A DNA stretch of 64,000 nt from Paenibacillus paridis (GCF_006345825.1 NZ_VCIX01000080.1:3129-67128), one strand, 5' to 3'. Counted from the stretch's first letter, positions 32,625-43,372 are shown. Numbers and translations are program-made. The notes: generated from the letters alone by a model not told the origin.

Positions 32625-35366
32625 TTATGAACGTTTCACACCAACTGTCAAAATCTCGCAAGCGCCAACTGGAACTTGGTAATGTGACTCACCTGCTGGA
32701 GCAAGACCGTCGCCCTGCTGCTCGAGCACATCACTCCGATATGCCTGTCCAAGTGACGGTGCAGCCTCGCCAGCCAAGAGCTTAAGCTCCGATGCTGCTG
32801 GCTTCATGTTGTACCAGCGAAGAAGGAAGTCGCCTGATTGCTCATTCACCTTCAAGGAGGAGAAGGCTAGGCTGCTGCCTTCCCAGTTGAATAGGGAGCC
32901 TGCGGAAGCCAGCTTGCCCTCATGAATGCCGGTTTGTACAACCGTCCAAGGCACTTGGAACTGGTATGCCGATGCATAAGCACCGGATTCAACTCCATCA
33001 CCGCTATGCGGAAGAATTAACAGGCTAAAGCTTTGCTCGCCTAGGCATTGCGCTTCCGGAGTAGGGAATACGCCCCAGTCGCCAAGCTCTGCTACGGCAC
33101 GAAGCAGCGTAACCGCAATCGTGTTGCGCCCATCACGCAATACTTCATATTCGTTCAAGCCGAGGTTTGCTACCGTCATCCCCGCTTGCTCGCCGCTCAC
33201 ATCAACAAAAGCCTGCTGATGCTGCGCGTTGCTTGGGTTGATCCATTCTGCTGCCGGTTCGTTATCACGCTGAGCAATTTCGAAGATCGAATCCGCATGA
33301 TGCACGTTTGCAGCCAAATCCGTTGGGAACAGGACGCGTACGCGGTGATCCTTCGCTTGGTTATTGAAGAAGGATTTCCATTCTACGCCTTGCCCATCAC
33401 GGCTGAGTCCAATTTCAGTACGGATCGTCAGCGGAACCGTTTGCTCCGTACGCTGCGATTTACGCTCAGGGAAATATACCGCCTCGCGCTTCTCTACTTC
33501 AAAATACTCATCAGCCGAAGCTGGCACCGCCCATTCGTGCACGATCTCGAACACTGCATGGTACGCATTGTCCTCTTTCAGACGAATGCTTGCCGGCACG
33601 CCTTTCGTCGTTAAGGCCTGCTCGCCTGTAGGCTGCTTGTACATATATTCATTCCCGATATCACCGGTGTTTTCATATATGCCTAGGTCGCGATACACTT
33701 GGCCCGTGCGTTTATCCGTGAGCTGGAAAGAGCCATCCTCTGCGAGGTCAACGCGCAGCCATTCATTCTCAAGCGCATGTGCTCCCGCCACGAGCGAAGC
33801 TTGCGGCTGGGCAGCCGTTTTCGCATCAAGAACCCAAGCGAATGACGCCAGACCGAGTGCTGCTACCTGCTCTGCTTCGAACGACAAGCGAACTCTGCGG
33901 CTCATATAAGGCTGGCGGAACTTGTCATCCGGCAGGTCATAACCGAAATGTAGTCCCATATCATGAACCGAGTGAGCAATCGCCGAACCGTTGCGGTCGA
34001 CGAGCGTTCTGCCGGTTACATCAATGCCATACATTTTCTGATTCATTTCATTCAGCGTAAAGCCGTCACGGAAATAGATCCGAGCCACATCCAGCTCGAC
34101 TTCGATTACGCCGCTGCGCTTCCACCCAGTCGTATTGTAAACGACAAACGGAAGGGCATCTCTGCCGTATTGCTCGAACACAGTAGTATCCACCGCAGCC
34201 GCAATGGCTGTTTTGCTCTCATCAATAATTGCTTCTGCGATATGGCGACTCTTATCGAAGCGAGTCACCATCTCGCGGTGAACCTCGTCCACGCTGCAGC
34301 CGCAAATGCTGTCATGCGGATGGTTCTGCATTAGCGTTTTCCAAGCATACGTAAACAGATGATGCGGATACTCATGACCAAGGGAATAAGCAAGGGAAGC
34401 CAGCGGCTCGGCTACCTTCTCCAGCATCGCTTGGCCAAGCTGATTCATTTGCTTCAAGTATACGCGCGCAGAAGCCGTATTCACCAGTGTTGACCAGCCG
34501 TCCGTCCGCTGGCTGCGAAGCTCGCCTTTTACGACGGAAAGCTCTCGAGTTAGCGAATCATTGACCGAAGCCAAATAATCCTTGAAATTGGAATGTACAA
34601 ATTCCGTATCCGGGAATAAACGTCTTGCCGTATCAAGCGCCTCGGACAAATCCTGCTGGATCGGCTGATGATCGCAGCCATTCATAAACAGCAGCTGGCC
34701 GGTAGCCGCGTATTTCTCTGCCTCGGCAAGCTTGCGCTCCCAATATTCCTTGGCAGCCGCTTCTTCCGTCGGCACTTCCATTCCGTTGCAGTACCAGTTG
34801 GCGAACAATACGCCGAGCACGCGCGAGCCATCCGGGCCTTCCCAGATCAGCTCGGAGAAGGACGATTCATAATCCGAATCCGCAACCGTGTTGTTGAAGC
34901 CTGTCGGCTTCACGCCTCGGCCGAACACAGCATTATCAATGCCCGCTTGCTTCAAAATTTGCGGCGCTTGGCCGATATTTCCGAATGTATCCGGGAAATA
35001 ACCAACCTTCGCAATGGTGCCGTAACGGCTCGCATCCTGATGGCCAATTTGCAGATTGCGAATATTCGCTTCGCTGCTGGTCAGGAACGCATCCTGCAAT
35101 ATATACCAAGGCCCGATTGGAATGCGGCCCTCTTTAATGTAACGCTCCAGGCGCTCCCGGTTTTCGGGACGAACCTGCAAATAATCTTCCAAAATGATGG
35201 TCTGGCCATCCAAATAGAAGCTTTTGAAATTGGGATCGGTATCGAGTGTATGAAGCAGCGTATCCATCAATTTTACGAGCAGGACGTGATGCTTCTCATA
35301 TGGTAAATACCATTCGCGGTCCCAGTGGGTATGCGAGATGATATGAGCGGTTCTCTTTTGGGTCAT
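32625..35366 (-). CDS. GH38 alpha-mannosidase
   Basis: A 913-residue glycoside hydrolase family 38 alpha-mannosidase. The N-terminal zinc site is in SHTHWDREW (His14, Asp16). The nucleophile and metal ligand Asp126 lies in GYFPDTFG, and a further zinc ligand is the His in NHPHDSICGCS. No signal peptide is visible, so it should act on short mannosides in the cytoplasm. It is the last gene of the operon, after GH125 and the GH-A enzyme, and would finish the trimming to free mannose. Length is normal. Confidence 0.93.
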   Translation of the reverse strand: MTQKRTAHIISHTHWDREWYLPYEKHHVLLVKLMDTLLHTLDTDPNFKSFYLDGQTIILEDYLQVRPENRERLERYIKEGRIPIGPWYILQDAFLTSSEANIRNLQIGHQDASRYGTIAKVGYFPDTFGNIGQAPQILKQAGIDNAVFGRGVKPTGFNNTVADSDYESSFSELIWEGPDGSRVLGVLFANWYCNGMEVPTEEAAAKEYWERKLAEAEKYAATGQLLFMNGCDHQPIQQDLSEALDTARRLFPDTEFVHSNFKDYLASVNDSLTRELSVVKGELRSQRTDGWSTLVNTASARVYLKQMNQLGQAMLEKVAEPLASLAYSLGHEYPHHLFTYAWKTLMQNHPHDSICGCSVDEVHREMVTRFDKSRHIAEAIIDESKTAIAAAVDTTVFEQYGRDALPFVVYNTTGWKRSGVIEVELDVARIYFRDGFTLNEMNQKMYGIDVTGRTLVDRNGSAIAHSVHDMGLHFGYDLPDDKFRQPYMSRRVRLSFEAEQVAALGLASFAWVLDAKTAAQPQASLVAGAHALENEWLRVDLAEDGSFQLTDKRTGQVYRDLGIYENTGDIGNEYMYKQPTGEQALTTKGVPASIRLKEDNAYHAVFEIVHEWAVPASADEYFEVEKREAVYFPERKSQRTEQTVPLTIRTEIGLSRDGQGVEWKSFFNNQAKDHRVRVLFPTDLAANVHHADSIFEIAQRDNEPAAEWINPSNAQHQQAFVDVSGEQAGMTVANLGLNEYEVLRDGRNTIAVTLLRAVAELGDWGVFPTPEAQCLGEQSFSLLILPHSGDGVESGAYASAYQFQVPWTVVQTGIHEGKLASAGSLFNWEGSSLAFSSLKVNEQSGDFLLRWYNMKPAASELKLLAGEAAPSLGQAYRSDVLEQQGDGLAPAGESHYQVPVGACEILTVGVKRS

Positions 35367-35385
35367 CGTTGTACACCTCTTCTTG

Positions 35386-38300
35386 TTAGTGGTCGTTAGA
35401 AGGCCGTACCGTTACTTCCACCTGATCTGGCCGATATACGGACAACAATTGTCCCTTGCTATCCACCGCAAATAATACGGAGCGTTCGTTCTCCAGCATA
35501 AAGGCGTAACGAATGCCTGTAACTGGATCCTGTACTTCAATTTCCACATCCAAGCTAAATTCGGAGACGAAAGTGAACAGCGCGCCGCCTTCAAAGGTCA
35601 GCTTGCGTCCATAAACGCCAGGGAAATGCCCACCTTTTACCCATTTCAGCTCTTCACTGCAGCCAGCGGTTGCAAGCGCATGTTGGTAAATAGCCGATAT
35701 CGGCTCGATGCGGTCATTTAGCTCTACCGGCAGCGGACACCATAAAATCCGGCCCTTGCCATGCTTGAGCTCAATCAGCTGATCGGCATTCGCTTCAGCG
35801 GCGCCAGCCATCGCTTCTTTCCATACCTGCGCAATCCGCCGGTTGCTATAAGAGACGGGCAGCATCCGATTGCCGATGTGAAGCAGCTCCTCGCGGCGCA
35901 CATTGACGAGCTCTCTCGTTCCAAGCAGCTCGGAATGACGATTTATGGGGCGCCAATAGGCATCCAGACTCGTCGGGCCCGTAATAAGGAGCGTTGCCCC
36001 CGACTGCTCGGTATAATCGAGCAAACGGTCAAATGCAGCATCATCTATGTTATGGGCGCTCGGTACGATCACAAGCTTAGCCGGATTCGCTTCCAGCTCA
36101 TGCAGATGATATTCCGATACGCCGCGGAACGGTTTGTTCAGCTCGTATGCGAGCACGCGCGTCGCTTTGGTTGTTGCATCGAAAGCAAGCTTCCGGTTAG
36201 AGAAATCATTTGAGTAAGGGAATACCACAACCGTGTCTTCGAGCTCCCGGCCCGTGAACAAATCTCTGATCTCAGCCATAAAGCTTCCGAAATCATAAGA
36301 AACGTCTGCCTCCGGCTTCTCTGTACCATCGGCCCGGAGCGCGCCGATATGGGATTCATTCGCATTGTCCATATAGAAATTCGTATTCCATATCCACTGG
36401 ACCGCACCGGCCCCGCCAGTAGCGAAAGCATAGGCGTACTTACGCTCGAGCATGCTTCTAAGCTCTTCTTCCGTACGCTTTGCACGGCCCTCAGGCGTCT
36501 CGACATACATGATGCCCGTTTCCTGTACAAGGTTAGGCTTGTCTGCCGTCTTGGCAAATATGCTGTCCCAGACCAAATGATCGTTCAGCCACCACGAATG
36601 CACGGTCGTATAATCAACCGCTTCTCCATAGAAGAATGGGGAAGGCCTTTGCGCGCCAAGCGCCTCGTCCTGACCGACTGTAACCATATGGTCCGGGCAT
36701 TCTTCTTTGATTGCCTCGTAGAGCTCCTTCGCCCAGCGGTTATGCATGTCCATCGAGAAAAGAGCATAATCGAGCCAGCGCGTGCCCTTCTTGCCTTGAT
36801 GCATATCCTGCACGTCAAAGTTAATTTCTTCCGGCTCTGGCGGCAGCGCCGCTTCAAAGCTTGGCAACTGCTCCGGCGTCATGTTCCATAGCTGCTGAAG
36901 CCGCTCCACCGATCCGTGGCGCTCCTCCAGCCATGCCGCATAAGCAGCTTTCTCGAAGGGATCGCGCGCTGATCTTGGGCCGTCGGAGAAAATCCGCGGC
37001 GGATCGAACATCGAGGGCTCATTGATCAAATCCCAGTCCACATGCTTCGATTGCTTGTGGCGCGAGATAATCGCCCGAATGTACCGTTTCTGCGCTTCGA
37101 CGCTGCGCGGATCGAGATAAGGGTTCTGCCCTTCCCACGTCTCTGGCGTAAAGGAGAAGAACGTGAAGGTTACCTGCAAATCATGGCGCTTCGCTGTTAG
37201 CAGGAACGCATCAATCGAGCGCAATACCTCTTCCGACGCATGCCCATCCACCTGCATCACATTGCGGTAAGCCGTCCATATGCCGGTTCTAATCCAGTTA
37301 ATGCCCGCTTTGCGCATTTGGGCCATGTCCCGCTCCCAGACTGCTGCATTCGGCAAAAATAAGAACTTGCGCGCGACGTCTGAAGTCATGTAAGTCATGC
37401 CGACAACCGGCATCGGACGACCGTCCTTCACGAAATAATCCCGCTCGCTCGTAACCGGACTGCCTTCCGCAAGCAGCCCCTCATCGAAGCCCCAGAAGCC
37501 TTGACGAAGGATTCGAACTTCGCCGCTCGTCGATTCCGCTTTACAAGTTGCCTTGTAGTAGCCGCTCACAAGCGTAAGCGGAACGGGAATACGGACGATC
37601 TGCTGCTTAGCCGAAGCATCCAGCTTCAAGCTGCTCGTCCATCGCTGCTCCTTGTCGTTGTCGTGCTCGATTTCAATCGTAAAGCTCCAACTTGCAGCAG
37701 ATGCCGCTTGATCCGCATTGCGGCCAAGCTGCTGCATCTGCAGCGTCAACAGGGCGCGCTCTCCCGGCTCGAAGGAAGCATAATTCGGCTTCAACCACAG
37801 CTCCGTAACGCCTTCCGCGCAATAATCCGCCCAGCGGCGAAGCTCATCCGCCCCGCCAGCCTGCCAGAATAATTCCGTTAGCGGCAGGTTGACAAACAGC
37901 CAGCGTGCGCCCGCAAACGAGCCTTTCATATTCTCCCATAGCAACACGGGAGCAGCTACCTCGCGCCTATCCGCTGAAATGCCCTTCAGCAGCGGATACA
38001 GCTGCGCGTCCATCGGACCGGCCGATCCCATCTGATGCGGCAAATCGCTGCTTTTTGTCACATGAGGCACCAGGTTCCAAGTGCTAGACACCTTGAACAT
38101 TGCTTCTTTGCCTTGCAGCAAGGAAAGATCGGCATGAGCAGACAATGTTTTGATCGGCGCTCCGCTTACCGGCAAAATCTCATGAATATGAAGCTCCCTG
38201 TGGTAAGCGGTTTGCTCGTTCTCGATCTCCCATACTCCGGCTTCATTCTTCGACACCGGGCGCTTGAACGGCGCGCCGCCAATGCTGACAAGGCCGCCAC

Positions 38301-38520
38301 CACGTTTGAGGAACGCCAGTATCTCTCCCCAAGCCTCCTTCGGGAAGAACGGAGCATGCAAATTCACGAAGCTGCCGCCGTTCGCCTCGCGGAGCGCCTT
38401 GGCAAGTCCACTCGCACGGACCACGTTGCCCTGCTGAACAAGCTGCCCCTCCGCATCCGCGCTGAGCAGTTCATCTATCGGAAACGAAGAATCATAAAAA
38501 ATAATGGTGCTCATGCTCAT
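35386..38520 (-). CDS. Clan GH-A glycoside hydrolase with GH42-like layout, substrate unassigned
   Basis: A 1044-residue enzyme. An N-terminal region (about 1-220) resembles a glutamine-amidotransferase-like domain (LKRGGGLVSIGGAPF). A beta-sandwich follows (240-345), then a TIM barrel (355-700) with the acid/base Glu501 in DLINEPS and the nucleophile Glu667 in NLVQETG. The C-terminal part has a second amidotransferase-like fold (AKLVIVPSAHNIDDAAFDRL). This order recalls GH42, but the similarity is low. Its place between two alpha-mannosidase genes, with a 4-bp overlap to GH125, suggests it cuts another linkage of the same glycan, possibly beta-mannosidic or beta-galactosidic. No signal peptide. 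Confidence 0.75.
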   Translation of the reverse strand: MSMSTIIFYDSSFPIDELLSADAEGQLVQQGNVVRASGLAKALREANGGSFVNLHAPFFPKEAWGEILAFLKRGGGLVSIGGAPFKRPVSKNEAGVWEIENEQTAYHRELHIHEILPVSGAPIKTLSAHADLSLLQGKEAMFKVSSTWNLVPHVTKSSDLPHQMGSAGPMDAQLYPLLKGISADRREVAAPVLLWENMKGSFAGARWLFVNLPLTELFWQAGGADELRRWADYCAEGVTELWLKPNYASFEPGERALLTLQMQQLGRNADQAASAASWSFTIEIEHDNDKEQRWTSSLKLDASAKQQIVRIPVPLTLVSGYYKATCKAESTSGEVRILRQGFWGFDEGLLAEGSPVTSERDYFVKDGRPMPVVGMTYMTSDVARKFLFLPNAAVWERDMAQMRKAGINWIRTGIWTAYRNVMQVDGHASEEVLRSIDAFLLTAKRHDLQVTFTFFSFTPETWEGQNPYLDPRSVEAQKRYIRAIISRHKQSKHVDWDLINEPSMFDPPRIFSDGPRSARDPFEKAAYAAWLEERHGSVERLQQLWNMTPEQLPSFEAALPPEPEEINFDVQDMHQGKKGTRWLDYALFSMDMHNRWAKELYEAIKEECPDHMVTVGQDEALGAQRPSPFFYGEAVDYTTVHSWWLNDHLVWDSIFAKTADKPNLVQETGIMYVETPEGRAKRTEEELRSMLERKYAYAFATGGAGAVQWIWNTNFYMDNANESHIGALRADGTEKPEADVSYDFGSFMAEIRDLFTGRELEDTVVVFPYSNDFSNRKLAFDATTKATRVLAYELNKPFRGVSEYHLHELEANPAKLVIVPSAHNIDDAAFDRLLDYTEQSGATLLITGPTSLDAYWRPINRHSELLGTRELVNVRREELLHIGNRMLPVSYSNRRIAQVWKEAMAGAAEANADQLIELKHGKGRILWCPLPVELNDRIEPISAIYQHALATAGCSEELKWVKGGHFPGVYGRKLTFEGGALFTFVSEFSLDVEIEVQDPVTGIRYAFMLENERSVLFAVDSKGQLLSVYRPDQVEVTVRPSNDH

Positions 38521-39836
38521 AGAATGTCATCCTTCATTGCCTTGTAGACAAGCTGCGAGAACAAGCTGTTCGACCAAGCGAACCATTTGCGTGTAAATAC
38601 GGCTGGATCATCCGAATGGAAGCCCTCATGCATGTAGCCTGTATCCCCGTCCGTTGCTTCAAGCATGTCGATCAGCGCAAGCTTCTCTTCTTTGCTTGTT
38701 GCTGTTAGCCCCTGCATCGACAAAGCCATATGCCAAATGTAGCCTGGAGGCGTATGCGGACTGCCAATCCCTTTGGCTGCTTTGCCCTCATAATAGAACG
38801 GATTATGCTTGCTTAGCGCAAAGTTACGTGTATTTTGATAAATCGGATCGTCCGAAGTCGTGTATCCAAGGTAAGGAATCGACATCAAGCCTGGCGTACC
38901 AGCATCATCCATCAGGCAATAGTTGCCGAAGCCGTCTGTCTCGTACGCATAGATTGGGCCAAATTCCGGATGCTGATAAATGCCGTACAACTGAATGCCG
39001 TGATCGACATCATCTTCAAGCTTCTTCAGCTCCTTCACGAAGTCCATGTCACGGAAAACCCACTCGGCGATTTCTCTCATTTGGCGCAGCGTAACTACCG
39101 CAAACATATTCGCCGGTACGTTGTAATGGAAATCACACGCATCGTCGCTGGAGCGGAAGCCTGACCAGATCATGCCAGTGTAGTTCACAGGCATTCCTAA
39201 TCCGTCATTGCGCAGGGAATCCGTCGGAATGCCGTTATCGCGAGTGAAGCGATAAGGCGATTTCTCGAAGTGGCGCTGCTCGGTTTTCCATAGCTCAACA
39301 ATTTGGCGCATCGCTGCTTTAAAGCCGGAATCGAAAATATCGGTCAGCTCTGTCTCTTTCCAGTAGGCATGCGCAAGGCGCATGGAGAAGCAAATGGAAT
39401 CCAGCTCGAATTTGCGCTCCCATACCCATGGCGACATTTCCGTCTCATCCGTGGTGTTCCAGTGCCAATCGTTAGCCGACTCATTAAACGCATTCGCGTA
39501 AGGATCGATTTGGATATAAGAGATATGGCGCTTGATCAGACCGCCGATAATCCGCTGCAAATCCTTGTCCTCTTTGGCAAAAGGAACGTAGTGAATAACC
39601 TGCTCCACGGAATCGCGCAGCCAAAGCGCAGGAATGTCGCCCGTAATGACAAAGGTTGTCCCATCATCCATCAGCTTCGTTGTTGTTTCGAGCGTGTTCG
39701 GGAAACAGTTTTTGAACAATTGCAGCAGCTTCGGGCGGTGCGCAAGCTTCTGCTCCGCTTCCTTCAGCACGTCTTGAACCGCATTCGGCAGCGTCAGCTC
39801 CGGAAGCGGGATTTTCGGTAATCTAAATTGCTCCAT
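38517..39836 (-). CDS. GH125 exo-alpha-1,6-mannosidase
   Basis: A 439-residue protein of glycoside hydrolase family 125 (formerly DUF1237), metal-independent exo-alpha-1,6-mannosidases. Typical segments are GDIPALWLRDSVEQVIHYVP, NDWHWNTTDETEMSPWVWE and the C-terminal GYMHEGFHSDDPAVFTRKWF. It lacks a signal peptide. Combined with GH38, it would degrade the alpha-1,6-linked core of yeast mannan or N-glycans after import. It overlaps the next gene by 4 bp. Confidence 0.92.
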   Translation of the reverse strand: MEQFRLPKIPLPELTLPNAVQDVLKEAEQKLAHRPKLLQLFKNCFPNTLETTTKLMDDGTTFVITGDIPALWLRDSVEQVIHYVPFAKEDKDLQRIIGGLIKRHISYIQIDPYANAFNESANDWHWNTTDETEMSPWVWERKFELDSICFSMRLAHAYWKETELTDIFDSGFKAAMRQIVELWKTEQRHFEKSPYRFTRDNGIPTDSLRNDGLGMPVNYTGMIWSGFRSSDDACDFHYNVPANMFAVVTLRQMREIAEWVFRDMDFVKELKKLEDDVDHGIQLYGIYQHPEFGPIYAYETDGFGNYCLMDDAGTPGLMSIPYLGYTTSDDPIYQNTRNFALSKHNPFYYEGKAAKGIGSPHTPPGYIWHMALSMQGLTATSKEEKLALIDMLEATDGDTGYMHEGFHSDDPAVFTRKWFAWSNSLFSQLVYKAMKDDIL

Positions 39837-39868
39837 ATCGTATATGCTCCTTTAGCAATAAGTCGTCG

Positions 39869-40786
39869 TTATTCCTTAACGGCACCAACCGTCAAGCCTT
39901 GAATGAAATATCTTTGGAAGAACGGATATGCGAATACAATTGGCCCAGTCGCAAGCACGACCATCGCCATCCGCGACGTATCCTGCGGCATCGATTGCAG
40001 CACGCCTACACTGAGTGAAGCATTTTGCGAGTTTTGCATAATAAACTGCATACTATTTTCAATCCGCATCAGCATCGACTGAAGCGGCACTAAATTCGGC
40101 GTATTAATGTACAGCAAGGCGTTGAACCAATCGTTCCAATAACCAAGCGTACTGAACAAACCTATGGTAGCAAGACCTGGCAGCGATAATGGCAGCACGA
40201 GCTTGAAGAAAATGCCGAACTCGCCAGCGCCATCGATTTTGCCCGATTCAATAATCGCATCCGGCACCATCGTCGAGAAGAACGTGCGCAGAATCATAAT
40301 GTAGAAGGCGTTGACCGCAAGCGGCAAAATTAGCGCCCAGATGGAATCTTTAAGGCCCAGAAGCTGCGTGACAATAATATACGTCGGCACAAGGCCGCCG
40401 TTGAACAGCATCGTGAAGAAGGCAAAGAAGGCGAAGAAATTGCGGTATTTAAAGCTGTGGCGCGAGATCGCGTAAGCGAAAAGCGCGGTAAAAACAACGC
40501 CGATTACCGTACCGATCACGGTAACCATAATCGTAACTCCATAAGAGCGAAGCAGTTGATCTCCGGCTTTGAACAAATAGGTGTAAGCTTCTACGCTCCA
40601 TTTTTCCGGAAATAGCTGATACCCGTTTCGGGCCAGCGTCGTCTCGTCCGTAAAGGAAATAATCGTAACGAATAAAAAAGGAAATACGCATAGTAGTGCA
40701 AAAATACCGGCTACGGCATGAAAAGCGATATTCCAAGCGGTCGTCAGCCTGTGAAAATCACGGCCTTTCGTCGTTTGAGCGGACAC
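39869..40786 (-). CDS. Carbohydrate ABC transporter permease (LplC/YtcP type)
   Basis: A 305-residue membrane permease with six hydrophobic segments and the EAA-like loop ESGKIDGAGEFGIFFKLVLP. It forms the channel together with the LplB-like permease encoded upstream. No ATPase gene is present, so a shared MsmX-type ATPase encoded elsewhere is likely, as in other Firmicute systems. The substrate is inferred from the neighbouring enzymes to be a mannoside. Confidence 0.92.
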   Translation of the reverse strand: MSAQTTKGRDFHRLTTAWNIAFHAVAGIFALLCVFPFLFVTIISFTDETTLARNGYQLFPEKWSVEAYTYLFKAGDQLLRSYGVTIMVTVIGTVIGVVFTALFAYAISRHSFKYRNFFAFFAFFTMLFNGGLVPTYIIVTQLLGLKDSIWALILPLAVNAFYIMILRTFFSTMVPDAIIESGKIDGAGEFGIFFKLVLPLSLPGLATIGLFSTLGYWNDWFNALLYINTPNLVPLQSMLMRIENSMQFIMQNSQNASLSVGVLQSMPQDTSRMAMVVLATGPIVFAYPFFQRYFIQGLTVGAVKE

Positions 40787-40840
40787 AACGATTTTCCTCC
40801 CTTCGCAATGCTAGCTTGTCTGGCTGTCTGATCGTGATGA

Positions 40841-41779
40841 CTAGAACAATGCATTGTCTTTGTTGAATTTACGAACGATTCCGTTCGATGTAATAACCAA
40901 TACAAAACCAATGAGTGACTGGTACAAGCCTGCAGCCGTACTCATGCCGATCTCGCCGGTTGATTTAAGTCCCCGGTATACATAAGTGTCGATAACGTTC
41001 GTGACGCTGTAGAGCGTTCCCGAATCGCGAGGCACCTGATAAAATAATCCAAAGTCCGCGTAAAAGATTTTGCCGATCGCAAGCAGCGTCAAGATGGTAA
41101 TGAGCGGTGTCAGCATCGGTATCGTAATGTTGCGAATTTGCTGCCATTTGTTGGCGCCATCGATCATCGCTGCTTCGTAAAGCGATTTGTCGATCCCCAT
41201 GATAGCGGCCAAGTAGATCACGCTGTTATAGCCTACTGATTTCCAGAGGAACACGACGACGATAATAATCGGCCAATAGGTCGGATCGGAGTACCAGTTC
41301 ACTGGATCGATGCCGAACCAGCCTGCTACTTGGTTTACAACGCCGCGATCAAGGCTTAGGAAGCTGAATACGAAATAACCAACGATTACCCAAGATAGGA
41401 AGTAAGGCAAGAACATCCCTGTCTGATACACCTTCGCCAATCGTTTGTTCGTAATTTCGGCTAGCATGATCGCCATCGCAACGGCAATGACAAGGCCGAG
41501 CACGATAAAGAAGATATTGTAGACTACGGTATTGCGGGTAATGATATAAGCATCATTCGTGCTGAACAGAAACTTGAAGTTTTGCAAACCGACCCACTTG
41601 CTTTCAATAATGCTCGCAAGAAAGCCGTCTCTGCTGTACCGGTATTCCTTAAACGCGATAACCATACCCGCCATTGGCAAGTAAGAGAAAAAGATGAACC
41701 ATAACGTCGCTGGCAGTACCATGATCAGCATTGCCGCATTTTTGTTAATATTTTTGAAAAATCGCCCAAAGGCTCCCAC
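40841..41779 (-). CDS. Carbohydrate ABC transporter permease (LplB type)
   Basis: A 312-residue permease with six hydrophobic segments and the EAA loop YEAAMIDGANKWQQIRNITI. It pairs with the LplC-like permease. The N-terminal NAAMLIMVLPATLWFIFFSYLP segment is typical. It follows the solute-binding protein by 80 bp in the same operon. Confidence 0.92.
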   Translation of the reverse strand: MGAFGRFFKNINKNAAMLIMVLPATLWFIFFSYLPMAGMVIAFKEYRYSRDGFLASIIESKWVGLQNFKFLFSTNDAYIITRNTVVYNIFFIVLGLVIAVAMAIMLAEITNKRLAKVYQTGMFLPYFLSWVIVGYFVFSFLSLDRGVVNQVAGWFGIDPVNWYSDPTYWPIIIVVVFLWKSVGYNSVIYLAAIMGIDKSLYEAAMIDGANKWQQIRNITIPMLTPLITILTLLAIGKIFYADFGLFYQVPRDSGTLYSVTNVIDTYVYRGLKSTGEIGMSTAAGLYQSLIGFVLVITSNGIVRKFNKDNALF

Positions 41780-41859
41780 GTGATCACCTCTCTGCTGTCA
41801 ATTTAATGAGAGAAGGTATGAATCGAATGCCGAGCATTCGCCTCATACCTCCCGCTTTC

Positions 41860-43326
41860 TTACTTGTTCGCGGCTCTCCACTCGTCTAGTTGGCGCTGCG
41901 CTTCAGCCATAATTTTATCCAAACCGGCTGCCTTGAATTTGTCGTTAGCACGGGCAAGGTATGTCTCAGGATCTACTGTACCCGTCATGAGAGCTGCCCA
42001 GTATTCTTCCTTCACGTTTTGAACGGAAGCGATTTCTGTCGTTACCTTCGAAGTATCGAAGTTGAAGCCAAGAAGCGGAGCTGGCTTTCCTGCGTCATTA
42101 AACTTCTTGAACTCTTCCCATTTGTTCGTAGGGTCAGTCGTGTTAAGGTACGTAAGCATAACATTTCCTAGCGAGAACGTTGGCATATCGTAGTTTTTCG
42201 ACTCGTCTAGGTTTTCCATCACGTTGTCGCTAGCTTTCTTGTAATGAACGCCTTCGATTCCGGAGTCAACCATGTTGCGAAGCACAGGATCTGTGTTAAG
42301 CAGGTTCAAGAACTCCATTGCTTTCTCCGGGTATTTCGAGTTCGCCGAAATGGCTTGCATGGAGCCCATTACCGACCAGTTGTAAATCATTGCATCGCTT
42401 GCAGGCGTGGATACAACCGGGTAGCCGTAGCTTGCCGACCATAGGTTGTCCGCGAAAGGCTGTGAAGTTGCGCGGTCCGCGAACCATTTGCCAGTCGTTT
42501 GCACGTCTGTCATCGAATCCATTGTAGCGGCTTCTGTTGGGATGTAGCCTGCTTTGTAGTATTTGTGCATCGTGTTCAAAATTTGTTTCATTTCTGGTGT
42601 ATCCAGTACGTTAACGATTTTGTAATCCGTTGTGTCAAGCGATACCGCCATTGGCAGCTTCTCGATGACGTAATCGTAAGGAACGTAAGGCATTTGGTTT
42701 TTGTCTACAGCAAACGGATAAACATCTGGCTCGTTTTCTTTGATCGTTTTGAGCAAAGGCTCCAAGCTCTCCAAGCTGTATACGTTAGAAGTATCCAGTT
42801 TGTACTTGTCTACGTATTGCTTGTTGAAACGCCATACCTCTTGAGCAGGAAGCTCTTTGTTAGCCGGGATGCCGTAGTTGTGGCCATCGACCTTCGAGCC
42901 TTCCAAGAATGCAGGATCAAGAGTATCAACAATGCCTTGTCCATGCTCTTTGAGCAAATCGTCGATTTGCATGAATGCGCCTTTTCTAGCGTTTTGAACA
43001 TAATCGAATGCCCATGATGAAGTGAACATAATGTCAACCGCTTCGCCTGAAGCCGTCATCACTTGAAGCTTTTGGGAATAGTCACCCCAGTCGATCATGC
43101 TCATTTTTACCGTTACGCCGATTTTCTCAGCTGTATATTTGCTCACTTCCGCCATGACCTTGTCTACATCTTTTTGCGGTGTACCAATGGTGTACCAGAT
43201 CAGCTCAACCGGTTTCTCGGCTGTGCCTTCGGAGTTGTTTTTGCCGCCTCCGCAAGCGCTTAGCACAATGGACATGGCAAGCAGCAGCGAAAGGGCTACC
43301 GTAAAGCTGCGTTTCTTTCTAATCAT
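41860..43326 (-). CDS. Solute-binding lipoprotein of the mannoside transporter
   Basis: A 488-residue extracellular solute-binding lipoprotein of the LplA/YtcQ type. I chose the ATG at 43326 (MIRKKRSFTVA), with GGGGAGG nine bases upstream. The signal peptide ends LSACGGG (Cys25). The family pattern VELIWYTIG follows the linker. It would collect oligomannosides for the two permeases encoded downstream. The longer frame to 43380 is not supported. Confidence 0.93.
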   Translation of the reverse strand: MIRKKRSFTVALSLLLAMSIVLSACGGGKNNSEGTAEKPVELIWYTIGTPQKDVDKVMAEVSKYTAEKIGVTVKMSMIDWGDYSQKLQVMTASGEAVDIMFTSSWAFDYVQNARKGAFMQIDDLLKEHGQGIVDTLDPAFLEGSKVDGHNYGIPANKELPAQEVWRFNKQYVDKYKLDTSNVYSLESLEPLLKTIKENEPDVYPFAVDKNQMPYVPYDYVIEKLPMAVSLDTTDYKIVNVLDTPEMKQILNTMHKYYKAGYIPTEAATMDSMTDVQTTGKWFADRATSQPFADNLWSASYGYPVVSTPASDAMIYNWSVMGSMQAISANSKYPEKAMEFLNLLNTDPVLRNMVDSGIEGVHYKKASDNVMENLDESKNYDMPTFSLGNVMLTYLNTTDPTNKWEEFKKFNDAGKPAPLLGFNFDTSKVTTEIASVQNVKEEYWAALMTGTVDPETYLARANDKFKAAGLDKIMAEAQRQLDEWRAANK

Positions 43327-43372
43327 TAAGTAAATCCTCCCCGTGTTGTGTTTCGAAGCAGAATCCGAATGC

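Noticed and set aside
36138..36557. Minus-strand 139-codon frame inside the GH-A gene
   Set aside because: Alternative frame of a long coding sequence with clear catalytic motifs; Arg/Ser-rich shadow composition.
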